A stretch of 64,000 nt of DNA from Halichoerus grypus (taxonomy: Eukaryota; Chordata; Mammalia; Carnivora; Phocidae), in contig NC_135721.1 of NCBI RefSeq assembly GCF_964656455.1, positions 48,863,530 through 48,927,529 on the forward strand. The letters are read 5' to 3'. Below the pieces are notes generated by a model that was not told the origin of the DNA, searched no databases, and saw nothing but the letters and a program-made list of their open reading frames with translations. Position numbers and translations under genes: made by a program. This document shows positions 36,551 through 49,030 of the stretch, one piece after another. Positions within the stretch are counted from its first letter, which is position 1; every line of letters starts with the position of its first letter.

Positions 36551-38059
36551 TGCCCAACCTCAGTTTCCCCCCATATCTTCCATGAGCTAGCTCTGCATAG
36601 GACCAGGCCTTGGCTGCTGCCCTCCTAAGGGTTTTGCTGTCCTCCCCAGAGCCCATCTCTGTGGTTAGCCCCACGGCTCTGTAAGCATGGCCGGCTTCTC
36701 CTGTGAGAGCCCTTGGCTGACTGGGGTAAGTGTGTTTGAGCTGCAGCCCCGAATCCCGTTGTGTCTGTCTCCCGGGGCGGGGGGTGTTGCAGGGTACTTG
36801 GGGAAGGAGGGTATCAGTGCCACCAGAGTGTGTCTCAGGAGCTGGGGGGAGGCCTGGGAAGCTCTGCCTTGGCCCTGGGCACCCCCCCCTCCGGGGGAGA
36901 TTTGCTCCCATTGGCTTGTGCAGTAGAGCAGTGCTTGGGAGCATCAGCAGATACAAGACTTCCTGACCTTTCTCAAGAATCACATGCTTGTTTTACTGTG
37001 ACAGAATGCTCTGAGCCATCTAGGGCCTAACAGCGATGCCGTATTTGGTTGTGTTTTTTTTTCCTTTCAATATCTAGGAGGCAATTAGGAGGCAACCACT
37101 GTGCCTAGGTCAGCGCTTTGGAGAAAACAAGAGAAAGAAATGTATAGCCCTTTCCCTAGAAGGGCAAAAATATGTTTGAGACAAGACTTATCCAGGAAGG
37201 GTAATTAACCTACAGAACAGCTTATACAAGTGTGAGAGAAGGAAAGGATAAGGAGAGAACTCAGCAGGGTTGGAGTGATCAGGGTGGGCATCCTGGGGGA
37301 AGCAGGTCCTGGATCGACAGCTGAAGCTGTGATGGAGGCTGGGAGAGGTTCAGAGAGGGAGACTGCCTCCGGAAGGGGAAGTGAGTGTTTCGGGGCTGGG
37401 CCAGGAGAGGGAGTGGAGGGGAGCCAATCTTCCTTTCCCCTATGCCTCTCTCAGCAAAACAGCCTGACTTGAACTTTTTTTTTTTTTTTGAGTAGTTCAC
37501 CTGGTTCAGCTTCCTAAGGTACAGAAGATATGCAAGGAAGAATCTCCCTTGCCCTGACCTTGAGTCACCCAGCTCCTCTCTTCAGAGGGAACCAGTGTTG
37601 CCAGTTCTTGGGTATCCATCCAAAGTTGTTCTATGCATTTAACGTTGGTTTGCAGAAGTGCAGTGTTGTCTGCGCATAGGTTATACCTCTGATCAGCTTG
37701 ACTTTCCCACACAGGAAGTTTGTTTATTGTTTGTCTCCGCCTGTTGTGTGTCTAAACCGAGACCCTGGCTGGGGGGCCAGGCACCACTTAGCTTTGTCCT
37801 CCGTGACCCAAGACTCTTGTTTTGGGTGAATCTGGGTTTCGGAGCAAACTGGGGAGGGGGTGCGATTAAGTAGAATTTCTTCCTACTCCCTACCCCCCAT
37901 CTGACCAAGACCACCTGGGAGAGGTGATCTTGCTGGTTCTTTCCTTCTCCCTGGGCAGGGTCATCACTGGTTGGTCCTGGGCTCCCGTGCTCCCGTGGGG
38001 CTGATGACAGCTTATAAAAGGCCCTTGATAGACAGTGAACCCAAATCTGTATGTGTGGT

Positions 38060-38250
38060 TCGGCCTATTTTTCAGAGTGCTTTCCTGGCATCACCTCATT
38101 TCATTCTTCCCTGAGGGCAGACAAGGTGACCCCCATTTTTTACAGATGTGGAGACTGGGGTCTCAGGAGGTGAAATGACTTGTCCAAGATCACATGACTT
38201 ATGTGACCAGCTCCTGCAGCCAGATTTCTGACTCCCAAGCGCCGTGCTTT
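38060..38250 (-). mobile_element. MIR, antisense (intron 1)
   Basis: CCCATTTTTTACAGATGTGG, AAATGACTTGTCCAAGATC and CTGCAGCCAGATTTCTGAC mark a diverged antisense MIR. Confidence 0.75.
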
Positions 38251-39559
38251 TTCCCCTACTTCGTGCTTTTGGCTGTTACATATTTTCTGCTGCTATCAGG
38301 GTGGTTAGACTTGTCTCTAGGCATTTTAATAGCTTTATCTCTGCCAAGTGAGTATGGTCACCGGCCAGTCTGGGGCCAGCTGACAGCGACAGGCCTTCGG
38401 AGCCCACAGCAGGAGGGGGCAGGAGGGGGGCAGGAGGATTGGCTGAGGTGTTTGTGCCTAGGAGGGAGGGAAGCTGGACCTGGCTGGGTTCTGAGGTGAG
38501 TTGAGCAAGCCATGCTCACAGAGGCTGGGGTGGCTCATGAAGTGCTGGTTCTGGGCTCCGAGGATGCTCGAGTAGGTGATAAGAGGCATCTCCTGGCCTG
38601 ATAAGAGGCAATACCCTGCCCGAGGACTGGGTCTGGCTTGCAGTTTTGCTGTAGATACCAAATCAAAGGGTGGGTTTGATTGTGTGTGTGGGGAACCAGA
38701 AGAAGATCGGCCTGAGGCCCCGCAGGCCTCCTGTCTGATAGCGCACTAGGAGGAAGGCTTGGGTGGGGGATTTGGAGAGGAGTGAAGGTGTCCGATGGAG
38801 GAGACTCTGGGGAGGGCGTTTTCCAGCTGTCCCCCCTGATCCCTGAGTACTCACAGTCTTCGTTGTCACTTCTCCCTGCCCCTCACTGGCTTGTCTTATC
38901 GCCCCACTTTTCCAGGGGTGAAATGGCGGCTTTAAACCCTCTTAGTAAGTCAGATCCATGAACTAGAACCTGGGTCTCTTGTCTTCCCGCTATGCCCTTA
39001 AAATAATTTTTTTTCAACTTATTTTTGGGACTAGCTGAGCCCTTGCCAATGCCATCTCCTTTATCCAGCAGGTATTGGAAAGTGTTCCATATATCAGGCC
39101 CTGCCCCTGGGTTTGGGGGAGAAAAGATGAGTGGCAGTCCCTGCTGTCGCTAAGGAGGGAGAGTGCAGGGCCGAGGTCGCTGCCGGAGGAAAGGGGCCCC
39201 TCCCACCTTCCCCATTGCTCCTGTCCTAGTTTAGGATTCTTTTTTTTTTTTTTTTTTTTAATTCCTGTTCTGGATTGTTATCATAACTGCTGCTGCCTTT
39301 TTATAAACCAGAATGCCAGTTTATTAATTTATGATGAGAAAATATTATACCTGCAGAGGCGTAAGGAATTGTTCAGGTCAGCCCAGCCAGGGGACCTGCC
39401 CTGGCTTGTGTCGGCTCATGCCTGTCACCCCTGCCTTACCTTGATGCTGTCCCTCTCCCTGCTGTCCCACGCTCTTCCTGCAGCACAGTGTCCATCAGGC
39501 CCTGTCCTTGTTTGTACCCTGTAGCGCTCTTCGGGGCCCAGAATAGTGTTTGAGGCCCT

Positions 39560-39900
39560 CTCCTACCTGCCCCAGGGCACCTTTCTGCCTGACTTTCCTT
39601 GTCAGCCCTGGCATCTGCATATTTTATTCCTTCCACCTGGAATGTCTTCCTAACCCAACTCCTTGCCTCTTCGCTCCCCATTGCTCAAGGCCCAGTATCA
39701 ATGCCATGTCCTTCACGACCCCTTCCGAAATCATCTTACTACTTTAATTCGCTTATGCAGTTTGTGCATTTTTGCGGTGTCAGTTGCTTTCCTTGATTTG
39801 TGTGGCTATCTTATTTCCCCACCAAGATGCGAGCTTCTCAAGGACTCTCCCTTCTTATTCCTGGCACATACTTGGGAAATGTTTTGAGTGGAGGCCTAGT
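39560..39900 (+). mobile_element. L2 LINE fragment, sense (intron 1)
   Basis: Shows the L2 3' pattern: TTCCACCTGGAATGTCTTCC, CATGTCCTTCACGACCCC, CCACCAAGATGCGAGCTTC and TCCTGGCACATACTTGGG. Confidence 0.75.
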
Positions 39901-41869
39901 CGAGGCCTCCCATGGTTGGGTGGATTTCATGGGCGAGAGCCCTGTGCCTCTAAGAGGGATGGTGTTGGCATTGAGCGCCAGGCCCTGTGCTGGGGTGTGG
40001 CAATGAGTGGGCAGGACTGAACTCACCAGTCAGCACAAGGCTCAGAGACCAGGGCTCAGTCCTAGGACAAGGAGAAAAAGCCTGTGTCCTGGCCCAAGGC
40101 TACCCCCCGACCTCTGGGGTCTAATGGAAACTGCACTGTTAGTCCCAAGTGGGACCAGAAGGAGAGTGTCAATGAGTCAGTGCTCCCTAACATAACCATA
40201 ATGTCCTTATCACACACAAAATCAACAGTTCCTTAATAATCCTCTAGTGTCCAGTCCACATGCGATTTCCCCTGATACCAGAACTCTCTCTTCATAGGTG
40301 GTTTGTTGAGGCAGCATCCAGACAGGGTGCCCATTCTGTGCCTGGATAGGCCTCCCAGGATGACAGTCTTTGTCTCAGACCCCTACCCCCTGGATGGAGG
40401 AGCTGGGTCACTTGTCCTTGAGGCTGTCTGACACTGTGGCCCAGGCTGAAGAGCTCCTTCTGCTGCTCCTCATCCGGGTTCTCCAGCCCCTGACCACTAG
40501 TTGCTGGGTCTGCAAGGCCGGGTCCCCACACCCTGCCTGCAGGCAAGATTCCTTCCGTGTGGGGCAGGGCGGGGGAAGCCGCTCCAGGGCCTCGCTGTCA
40601 GTGTCTCTGTCAGTGAGGCCAGGTGGAGCAGCGGGTCCTGTTGCCCCAACGCCGCCATTATGAAATTCGCCATCACCGTGGTTTTAGCATTCACGGATGA
40701 GCGCCGCCCTGGTCCCCAATTCTGCCTTTTCCTCCGTATCTCTCAGGAACCTGGCAGGAGGAAGAGCTTTCCCTCTCAACTCTTTGGTCACTCTGTGTAG
40801 GAATGGGCAGGATGGTGCCGTTCACTGAGGAATACCAGGAATGGCAGTTTTTTGCCATTAGTTTTCCATTAGTGATGACTTTCAAATTAAAAATCCACCC
40901 TGCCCCATGATGGTGTGCCTGATACTAGTTCTTTACACTGGAGGAGTTTCCTGCCAGAGCAGAGATCTCAGGGCCTCATGAGCCTGGGGACGGTGGGAAA
41001 AGGTAACTCGTCTCTGGGGCAGCAGGTATCTTGAGGGCAAATGATATGCTCTGTACAACGTTGCTTGAAATGGCTGATGGCTGGCCTGGAGTAGGAATAC
41101 AGGGGCAGATAATGTGAAGGATAGATATTTTGGTGTTTCCTCCTGCAGTTTTCCCCAACATCTACTTTTAGGGTCGCATATCCTCTCCACTCCAGAGCCC
41201 CGCAGCCCCCCGTTTGTACTAACTCTCCAGATGGGGAGAGTGAGGCCAGGAAGGGAGAACTGGATCAATATATCTTTCTCTCCTTTGTGCTGGCTCCTCA
41301 CTTTCCCTTCTGGAAAATTCTCCAGCCAGTACATCAGTCAGGCCTCTTAGCTTCATTTGCCTCGGGGGTTGGGGTCTGATGCCAGCAACTGTCAGCTTTG
41401 CAAGACCCCCCTCATCGCCAGCCTGTCAGTAGCCTGAGGTGAGACCTGTCTCTGGAGAGGCCCGGGTGGCATCCGTAGCCATCAGGGAGAAACTGCACCC
41501 CTGCTGGGTTATAGCTGTAGCAGGTGAGGATCAGGTGAGGAGCCACCCCCGGGATGTGAGAGATTGGGGTTTTGGGGTATGAGCAAAACACACTGCCTGC
41601 TCCCTAGCTAGCAGGTGCACTTGGCTGTTTTTGTTTTTCTGGAGTCACCTTCACTGGCATGCAGGGTATCTGAGGGTTAGGCTGAGCACTGTAGCGTGAC
41701 GCTGGCGAGACTCAGGGCCTTGAGCCAGCTTCTGGCCCCTGGCCTGGCCCTCCCATGCCCCTGGGTAGGAAGTGGGGAGCGGTGCCTCTCCTCTGCTTTG
41801 AAATCTCAGCCTGGGTGCCATGCGGTGGGGCAGGAGGAGGAGACCTGCCTTTGTGCTGCCTTTGTTCCC

Positions 41870-42260
41870 TCCCTACTCTAGAGCAGATATTCTTAGCCCT
41901 TTTTGTGCCATGGGCCGCTTTGGTCTCTGGTTGAAGCCTGTAGGCCCCTTCTCGGAAGAAGATCTTCAGATGTGTAGGATTACAAAGTACACCAATGGTA
42001 TTGAAGTTCATTTATCAATATATGAAAACATTTGCTACAGTAACATGTCCTTTATCCCTGTACTAAGTGATGCAGTCTGGTGGTTGTCTAATAACGTTAA
42101 AGTTCAGAGTACTGCTGAGTAGAAACCATATTCTGTGACTTCTGCCACAGCTGTAATAGGATATGAAGCCGTCTGGATTCTCTTAGTGACACACTTACAG
42201 GGACTTCTGCCGTACTGTCACTGTTGCAGAAACTCATAATTGGCCGAAATGCTAAATTTC
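41870..42260 (+). repeat. Ancient interspersed repeat, family unknown (intron 1)
   Basis: TTTTTGTGCCATGGGCCGC, AGGATTACAAAGTACACC, TAACATGTCCTTTATCCC and TGATATTCTGTGAC-like segments follow a widespread mammalian repeat pattern. I cannot name the family; a DNA transposon fossil is possible. Confidence 0.4.
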
Positions 42261-42383
42261 AGTTAGAGGTTAGGAGAAATAAAGATGTAACTTGTCTTCC
42301 ATCTAACACATACTCCTGCCCTAGAGAAATAAAGGGGTGACTTTGGATTCCTTGGTTGGGCAGGGACATGGGGTTTCTTGCCT

Positions 42384-42405
42384 GTGTGTGTGTGTGTGTG
42401 TGTGT
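42384..42405 (+). repeat. (GT)n microsatellite (intron 1)
   Basis: A pure GT run of about 20 nt beside a MIR. Confidence 0.9.
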
Positions 42406-42423
42406 TGTACTTGCAGAGAGGGG

Positions 42424-42925
42424 CAGTCTAGTGCACTGATGAAGGTCAGGGGCTCTGGAGTCAGGGAGCTTGAGTTCACATCCTGGCTTTCCTGCTTATT
42501 GATAAGTGTGTGACTTAACCCAGCCAACTTCTCTGTGCCCCTGTGTCTGCATGAGCAAAAATATGTGAGCTGACACTCGTGTGGCATTTCTCGTGTGCCG
42601 GGCCCCGTTCTCTGAGTGCAACACAGCCCACTTCGTCCTCATAGTGGTCCTGTGAGGAGAGTGGACACGTGTGACACCCCCCCCATTATAGATAGGGGCG
42701 GAAACAGAGGTACAGAGAGGTTAAGTGACCTGCCCAAGGTCATACAGGTGGTGGGGCTGGGGCTTAAACCAGGCAGCCTGGCTCCAGAGTCCATGCTGTA
42801 GCCACCCTCAAGGTCTGCCTCCCACACCCCCCTCACAGGGTTGTTACGAGGACTAGTAAGATACCCGGTGTGGTGAGTGCTTCGTATAGTGCCCAGCATA
42901 TAATAAGCGATAAAGGAGAGATGTA
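42424..42925. mobile_element. MIR complex: sense, antisense and sense pieces (intron 1)
   Basis: A sense MIR head is at about 42,424-42,565 (GGCTCTGGAGTCAGGGAGC). An antisense MIR is at about 42,570-42,805 (GAGGTTAAGTGACCTGCCC, then GGTCATACAGGTGG). A sense MIR 3' part is at about 42,830-42,925 (GGGTTGTTACGAGGACTAG, TAGTGCCCAGCATATAATAAG). The two sense parts could be one element split by the antisense one. Confidence 0.72.
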
Positions 42926-42947
42926 GCTGTTAATGGTGATGAGATTC

Positions 42948-43159
42948 GGGGGCGCCTGGGTGGCTCCATTGGTTAAGCATCTGCCTTCGGCTCAGGTCAT
43001 GATCCCAGGGTTCTGGGATCGAGCCCCGCATCGGGCTCCCTGCTCAGCAGGAGCCTGCTTCTCCCTCACCACCCGCGCCCCCCCCCCCGTTGTGTGCGCG
43101 TGCACATGCACGCGCACTCTCGCTGTCAAATAAATAAATAAAATCTTAAAAAAAAAAAA
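42948..43159 (+). mobile_element. Can-SINE, sense (intron 1)
   Basis: GGGGGCGCCTGGGTGGCTCC head, GGGATCGAGCCCCGCATCGG core, a C-rich tract containing alternating GTGCGCGTGCACATGCACGC, and an A tail. AGATTCG lies on both sides (42942 and 43160). It inserted at the end of the MIR complex. Confidence 0.95.
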
Positions 43160-43549
43160 AGATTCGTGTCCTAGTGATGGGCTAGAGTGGGGTCAACACC
43201 CAACCTCCTTTCATCTACCTCCATTCACCAGGCTGGGCACTTCCCATATCTGGCCGGGTGCCTACTCTCTCAGGGAAGTGAATGAGACTCTTCACTCAGA
43301 GATGGGAGATGAGGCTGTCAGGATTAAAGAAGGCCCCCTTTTGGAACTGTCCCCTTTAAGCCTGACACTTGGGGCTCCTGCCCTCAGAGGGCTCCTGTTG
43401 GGGGTGGTAAGCTGGGAGCACCCTCTTTGCTTTTTGGGAGCTCCTGGTCTCATGGGTGAGACCCATGGGTTTGTAATGAGAGAAACGTTACACAGTTGTT
43501 GAGTTGTGAACAGGCATGGACAAATTCCTGGGTCAATTTCTAGATTAGT

Positions 43550-44180
43550 TTGTTAGCTCATTGAACAAATGTTTGAGGGTCTGCTGTTTTAAGTGCTGGG
43601 GATGCAGAGACGAGCAGAATACAGGTGCTGCCTGTACGGCAGGGGAAGGCAGATGGCACAGAGCCATGAATAGTCGTACATCGTGGTCCTGTGTGGGACG
43701 TGTGCGCACACGCACGCACAATGTCAAGTAGTGTTAAGTACGCTGAAGAAACAAAATAAGGCAAGGAACACTGGCAGCGGAGGCACTCAGGAAAGACTGA
43801 GGAGGTTCAGATGAACTGACGCCTGAGGGGAGTGAGTGAGTGAGATCCGGGCCTGTGTCTCAGGCAGAAGGAGAAGCTAGTGCGGTGGCTTTGGGGTGGA
43901 AACAAGCCTGACAAGTTCAGGGACATCAAGAAGTGGGATGAGTGACTCAGAGTCAGAGGAGCCAGGACTCAAAAGATGGGACCTTTCCACCATTCTGAGG
44001 AGCAGGGTGTGATGTTCCTGTTTGCTGGTGGAGCAGGGAAGCAGGGGATTGTCACGTCCATCAGGGAGATGGTGGTGGACTGGACTGTAGGGGGACAGGG
44101 GTGAAAGGGGGAGAATTCTGGATATAATTTGCACGTAAAGCCAACAGAGTTCACAGTTTAGATGCAGGGTGTGAGGGGAA
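43550..44180 (+). repeat. Ancient interspersed repeat (same type as 19690)
   Basis: ATTGAACAAATGTTTGAGGG, AAGTGCTGGGGATGCAGAG and the later GCCTGTGTCTCAGGCAGAAG share the order of segments seen at 19,690-20,215. The family name is not certain. Confidence 0.45.
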
Positions 44181-44952
44181 AAAAGAGACAAAGATGGTTC
44201 CTGGGTTTGGGGACTGAAACAAATGATGTGTGGGGGCTCAGAAGGGGCGCCATTATTTGGATCATAGGCTGAATTTGGGACTGGTAAAAATTGGGGATGA
44301 GTCAGGTGTGCCCCGGCCTGTGTGTCACGGCCCCTACTGCCCCTGGTCTCTGATGGGAGCCACTCTGGTTCTGGCATATGTGAGTTTGACGTCGGCCCTA
44401 GGTCAGTTACGGTGTGTGGCAACTGTTAGCCCAGCTGCGGTGTTCCCTGAGAGACAGGTGGAGGTGGTGGGCAGAGGAATAACTCAGGCCGGAATCTTGG
44501 TAACAGGTGGGTCACCTAGCCCCCCACCCCTTCCATCCCGCCTTTGTCCTCTGCCCCCAGGGTATAGGGGGTTGTCTAGCAGGGGAAGAGGCTAAGGGCT
44601 GAGTCCTAAGTCCAAGCTGGGCCTGCTGAACTTTTGTCAGCCGCCTTGGGAGCTTGGGGGAGGTTTGGCTGATGAGCAGGTGGCCATTAAGGCTTCTCCA
44701 TGGTTCTGCGCCCCCAGGAATTCTGGACTCTGATGGCCACTGGGGGAGGCTGGGCTGCCCTTAGACAGGGTTTTAATGGCCTGGGAACAGGACAAAACCC
44801 CAAGGTTCCCTCAGTGAACTTTCAGGGCTGCATCCTCCTGGGATTTTGTCAGCATCTGTGGTGTACATCTAGGCCTTTTCCAGCCTCCGTCCCCCCAGGG
44901 TGTCCAGAGGCCTGAGTGTTTGCATTCAGCCATATGAGAAATGCTACATCTT

Positions 44953-45140
44953 TTTTTTTTTTTTTTTTTTAAAGATTTTATTTATTTGTCAGAGAGAGAG
45001 AGAGGGAACACAAGCAGGGGGAGTGGCCGGCAGAGGGAGAAGCAGACTCCCAGCTGAGCAGGGAGCCAGATGCGGGACTAGATCCGAGGACCCTGGGATC
45101 ATGACCTGACACTTAACCGACTGAGCCACACAGGCATCAC
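44953..45140 (-). mobile_element. Can-SINE, antisense (intron 1)
   Basis: Long T tract and AAAGATTTTATTTATTTGTC at the left, ACTGAGCCACACAGGCATCAC at the right. GAGAAATGCTACATCTT is repeated exactly at 44936-44952 and 45141-45157. Confidence 0.96.
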
Positions 45141-45159
45141 GAGAAATGCTACATCTTAA

Positions 45160-45340
45160 AGGTTAAGGGCATGGGCTGGGAGTTAGGCATCTTCATGTTC
45201 AGGTTCCAGCTCTGTTGCTTACTCCCTGGGTGACTTGGGTAAGTGACAAACCTCTGTAGGTTAGTTTCCTCAAGCACAGAACGGGGATAATGGGCCTGGC
45301 CTCCTGGACTGTGTGGATAGTAAAGGGGTATAGAGCCTGG
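45160..45340 (+). mobile_element. MIR, sense (intron 1)
   Basis: GGTTAAGGGCATGGGCTGGG, GTTCCAGCTCTGTTGCTTAC, TGGGTGACTTGGGTAAGTG and TTAGTTTCCTCAAGCAC form a nearly full MIR body. Confidence 0.85.
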
Positions 45341-46872
45341 GATGCGAGCGTGCCGGAAGGCTAGCTCTGCCTGTTCTCTAGCCCCATCACGTGTCTTCCC
45401 CCGCCTCCCCCCCCCAGCCACGTGTGGTCTGCAGCAGGGCAGGCATCCCCTGGAAGCTGGGTGGAAATGGAGCCTCTTAGATGCCCATGGCCGCAGATCT
45501 GCATTTTAACCAGATCCAGTGACCCTTTTGCGCTTTGCAGTTTGGGAGACACTTCGGAAGAGCAGCCTCCAAAGCAGTGCATACCTCTTCAGGAGCAAGG
45601 GATTTTCTCTTACTCCTCCTTTCCTATTGGTGCCCCTCATGGCTTGACTGCCGACGTGCCTGGGACAAGTCCCATATAATAATCTTCTTTGTCAAACCCT
45701 TGTCTCCTGAGTGCGTGTTGCCTGGGCCTTGGAGCATTCATGTGCCCCACCTACCACGACTCTCACACCATCTGAGAGTAAATGGGAAGTGTTGGCTGTG
45801 TGCTGACCGGCGGCCCCAAGAGGATGGTTTCCCACTGGATGGCTGAGGCAACAGAGGTTTAGGGAAGTAACCTGGTAAGTGATGGGGCCAGGGTGTGCAC
45901 TCAGGATGCAGAGCCCAGCTCTTAGTCACTGTGCTTTGCTGCCATGAGCATCGGGATGGGAGCTCCAAGCAAGGAATGGGCAGAGCAAGAGGGAAGCGAG
46001 AGGGAGTGCAGGCAGGGAGTCACGGAGGTCTTGTAACATCCCAAGATTTCCTGCCATGCACTGTTCATTTACTTTGTAGCTCTGTACCCTGGGGGATACT
46101 CAGTAAGCATCTGCGGGGAACCCAGTCCAGCTAGGGAGACCCCGGGCACCCAGAGAATGACAGTCCCAGGTAGCCATGGAGCAGAGTGCAGCCAGGTCTG
46201 GTTGTAGAGTGAGTCTGGTTCAGAGTGCGTGTGCCTGGTCAGGAGGAGGGATTGGGCCGGGCCAGGATGGTGCAGCTGTGAGATCTTCCTAGCGGAAGTG
46301 GGACTTGGGCTGGGCCGTAGGACCCTGCAGTCACGTTCCCCGTGGGAGCCCCAGTTTGTGGGGATGGGATGCCCAGTGCCTGTTTGCTCTGGAATCTGCT
46401 GCATGTGGGGCTCTGTAAAGAGAAAGTCTCCATTGCTTCACGGAGGGATCATCAGCCCACGCCGGCCATGTCTGTGGCTTTCTAGCCTCCAGTGGACTCC
46501 AGTGTGCTACAGTGCCTGACAGGTCCCGGATCTCTTAGGGGGCCATCTAGACAGGCGGGAGGAAGCAGGAGCAAGGGGTCGAGGAGAGGGTTGTAGCCTT
46601 TGTCTGGGAGCTGGTGGTTGTGGGGCCTTGCCATCCCAGCCTGTGTGGGTCACACTCCTGGGAGAAGGCCTGCTCTGGTTGAGTCCTAGGGCACCCGAGG
46701 TGCCTAGCAGGGTCCAGTTCAGTCCTGCCCTCGACTGGTAGGGAGTTAGATAGGTGACAGCGGCTGGGGTCCAGATGCCATTCTAAGCCTAACTCTGCTC
46801 TGGATAGGGGAGTCTCAGAAAATGGTAAGGAAAGTCTTTTCTCTTCACTCCGGCCTTCCTGAAAAGCAGGTC

Positions 46873-46904
<32 letters not shown>

Positions 46905-48269
46905 CCAAATTCCCTGGGGAAGAGCAGGAGAAGCAGAGAAGCAGAGATGGCCTTATAGGGAAGTGGGTGGGGAAGGGCAGGGAGCAAGGATCCTCTGGGC
47001 AGAGGACCCGAGTGTCACCATGGGCTAATGATGCACCCTCCCTTCAGCTGAGGGGGTGGGAGGGAGAGGCCAGCAGCCTATTCTGTGGCTCAAGCAACTG
47101 AGGAGATAAGATAGGAGCAGGCGTTTTCTTTTGTCTCTTTTCCCTATTGTGACAGAAATGTATGCTCCTTATAAAAAATTCAAACTGGACAGAAATATTC
47201 TATGTAGGCAGTCATTGTTCCCTGCAGCTTCACCCCCCTTCCTCCCCGTCCCCCAGATAGCGACTGTTAATGCTGTGACGTGCGGAGTGAGCAGCTGGGA
47301 CTGAGGGCCCCTGACCTTCATGCCCCAGCAAAGGATGTGTGTGCTTGCCCATTCCAGTTACCCAGAGCCTAGCGGGCTGGGGTGGAGTCCATACACTTCT
47401 CTTTTTCTCCACCTCCCAGGATCTTCCTGTGCTACATAGGGCCCAGTCTAGGTTTGGGGAAAGTGATTAGGGCTCAGCCTTTAAAGAGTTGAGTGTCAGG
47501 CCCAGGGTGGGCATTGGCTTGAGAAAGTAGGGGTGTGAGGATGTTGATGCAAGCTGGTTCATTTTTCTAGTAAATCTCCCCTCCTTCCTCCCGTTCCCCA
47601 CCCCCCCATGTGACACATCCTCTCACCCATGCCTTCAATCTGTCTCTCTTAGCTCTCTCTCTTCTCCCTGCACTCCTCCCACCCTCCCCCCGCCCCTGCT
47701 TACTATGAGAGCACAGAGATGTGCACCCACACTTGGAGCACGGCCCTCCACCCTGCCTGGTTGTGCCGCAGCTGCCCAGTAGATGGTCTCTCAGGTCTAG
47801 GAGGGAAAACCAGCAGCCCTGGCTCACTCTGCTCGGGCCATGATGTGGGTCACCCAGGAGAGGCCAGGCGCATAGCCCATAATGGGCACACAAGGGTGCA
47901 GTCTTGATGGACGCTCCCAAATGGGTGCAACTGCATGTGCCCCTGGGAAGACTTTTTTTCATACAAAAGATCCCCCACTCCCAACCTGTTTATGCCTGGG
48001 AAGCTCAGGGAGCTGGTGCTGTGGGGTGGGCAGATCTCAGGGTTGGGCGGTGACCACCGTAGCACTGACTGAGGCATGTGGGGGGGTGGTGTAGCATGTG
48101 TGTGTGGGGTGTGTGTGTGTGTGTGTATGGTATAGTGTGCAGTGCTGGGGATGGTTGTGTGTGGGAGGGTGGGTAGTATGGGGTATATGTGGGTGCGGTG
48201 TGTGTATGTACTGAGGGACTTTGAGCCCTTCGGTGACCAATCTGACCATCTCCGCCAGGCCTTGTTCCA

Positions 48270-48789
48270 CCTTCATTCTTTATTGGCTGGGTCTAGAATT
48301 CTAGGCCGGAAAACTTGTCCCTCACAATTTTGAAGGCATGACTCCATAGGGTACCCAATGTTGTGAGTGAGGATCCAATGTTATTCTAATTCCTGAACTT
48401 ACAAACCTGTGCCCCCTATTTGGAAGCTTTTGGGGTCTCCTTCTTCTGCCTGGTATTCTGGAACCTCACAGTGAGACCTGTTGGCTGGGTCTTTCTTTGT
48501 CCCTTGTGCTGCATGCATGTGGCCCTTCTGGGCTGGTGCTCATGTCCTTCAGGTCAGGAAAACTTTCTTGTATTATTTTTTGCCCAGTTTCTTCCTCCTG
48601 GTGCTCTCTATTCCCTTCCCTCTCCCCTACCCCCTCTCCTTTTTTAAAATTAATAGAGGTTTTATTTATTTATTCATTTATTTATTTTTTAAAGAGTAGC
48701 TTTAGATTAACAGAAAAACAAATGGAAGGTACAGAGAGTTCACATATACTCCCTAGCTCTGGCCCTCCTCCTTTCTCCCCCACCCCGTC

Positions 48790-48797
<8 letters not shown>
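48270..48797. repeat. Ancient interspersed repeat stretch (intron 1)
   Basis: Segments such as GTCTAGAATTCTAGGCCGG, GCTCATGTCCTTCAGGTCAGG and ACAGAGAGTTCACATATACTCC follow common old LINE-like patterns. The last one continues beyond the SINE at 48802 (TTAACATCTCACATTAGTG, GTATCCTACAGAATAGTTTC, to about 49,250), so the SINE is nested in it. Confidence 0.45.
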
Positions 48798-48801
<4 letters not shown>

Positions 48802-48846
<45 letters not shown>

Positions 48847-49030
48847 TTTTTATTTATTTATTTGAGAGAGAGAGAATGAGAGAGAGCACATGAGAGGGAG
48901 GGAGGGTCAGAGGGAGAAGCAGACTCCCTGCCGAGCAGGGAGCCCGATGCAGGACTCGATCCAGGGACTCCAGGATCATGACCTGAGCCGAAGGCAGTTG
49001 CTTAACCAACTGAGCCACCCAGGCGCCCCT
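48802..49030 (-). mobile_element. Can-SINE, antisense, very long T tract (intron 1)
   Basis: GAGCCACCCAGGCGCCCC at the right. At the left the complement of the A tail merges into an uninterrupted run of 44 T (48798-48841). GTCTTTTCTTCTTTT is repeated at 48787-48801 and 49031-49045. Confidence 0.95.
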
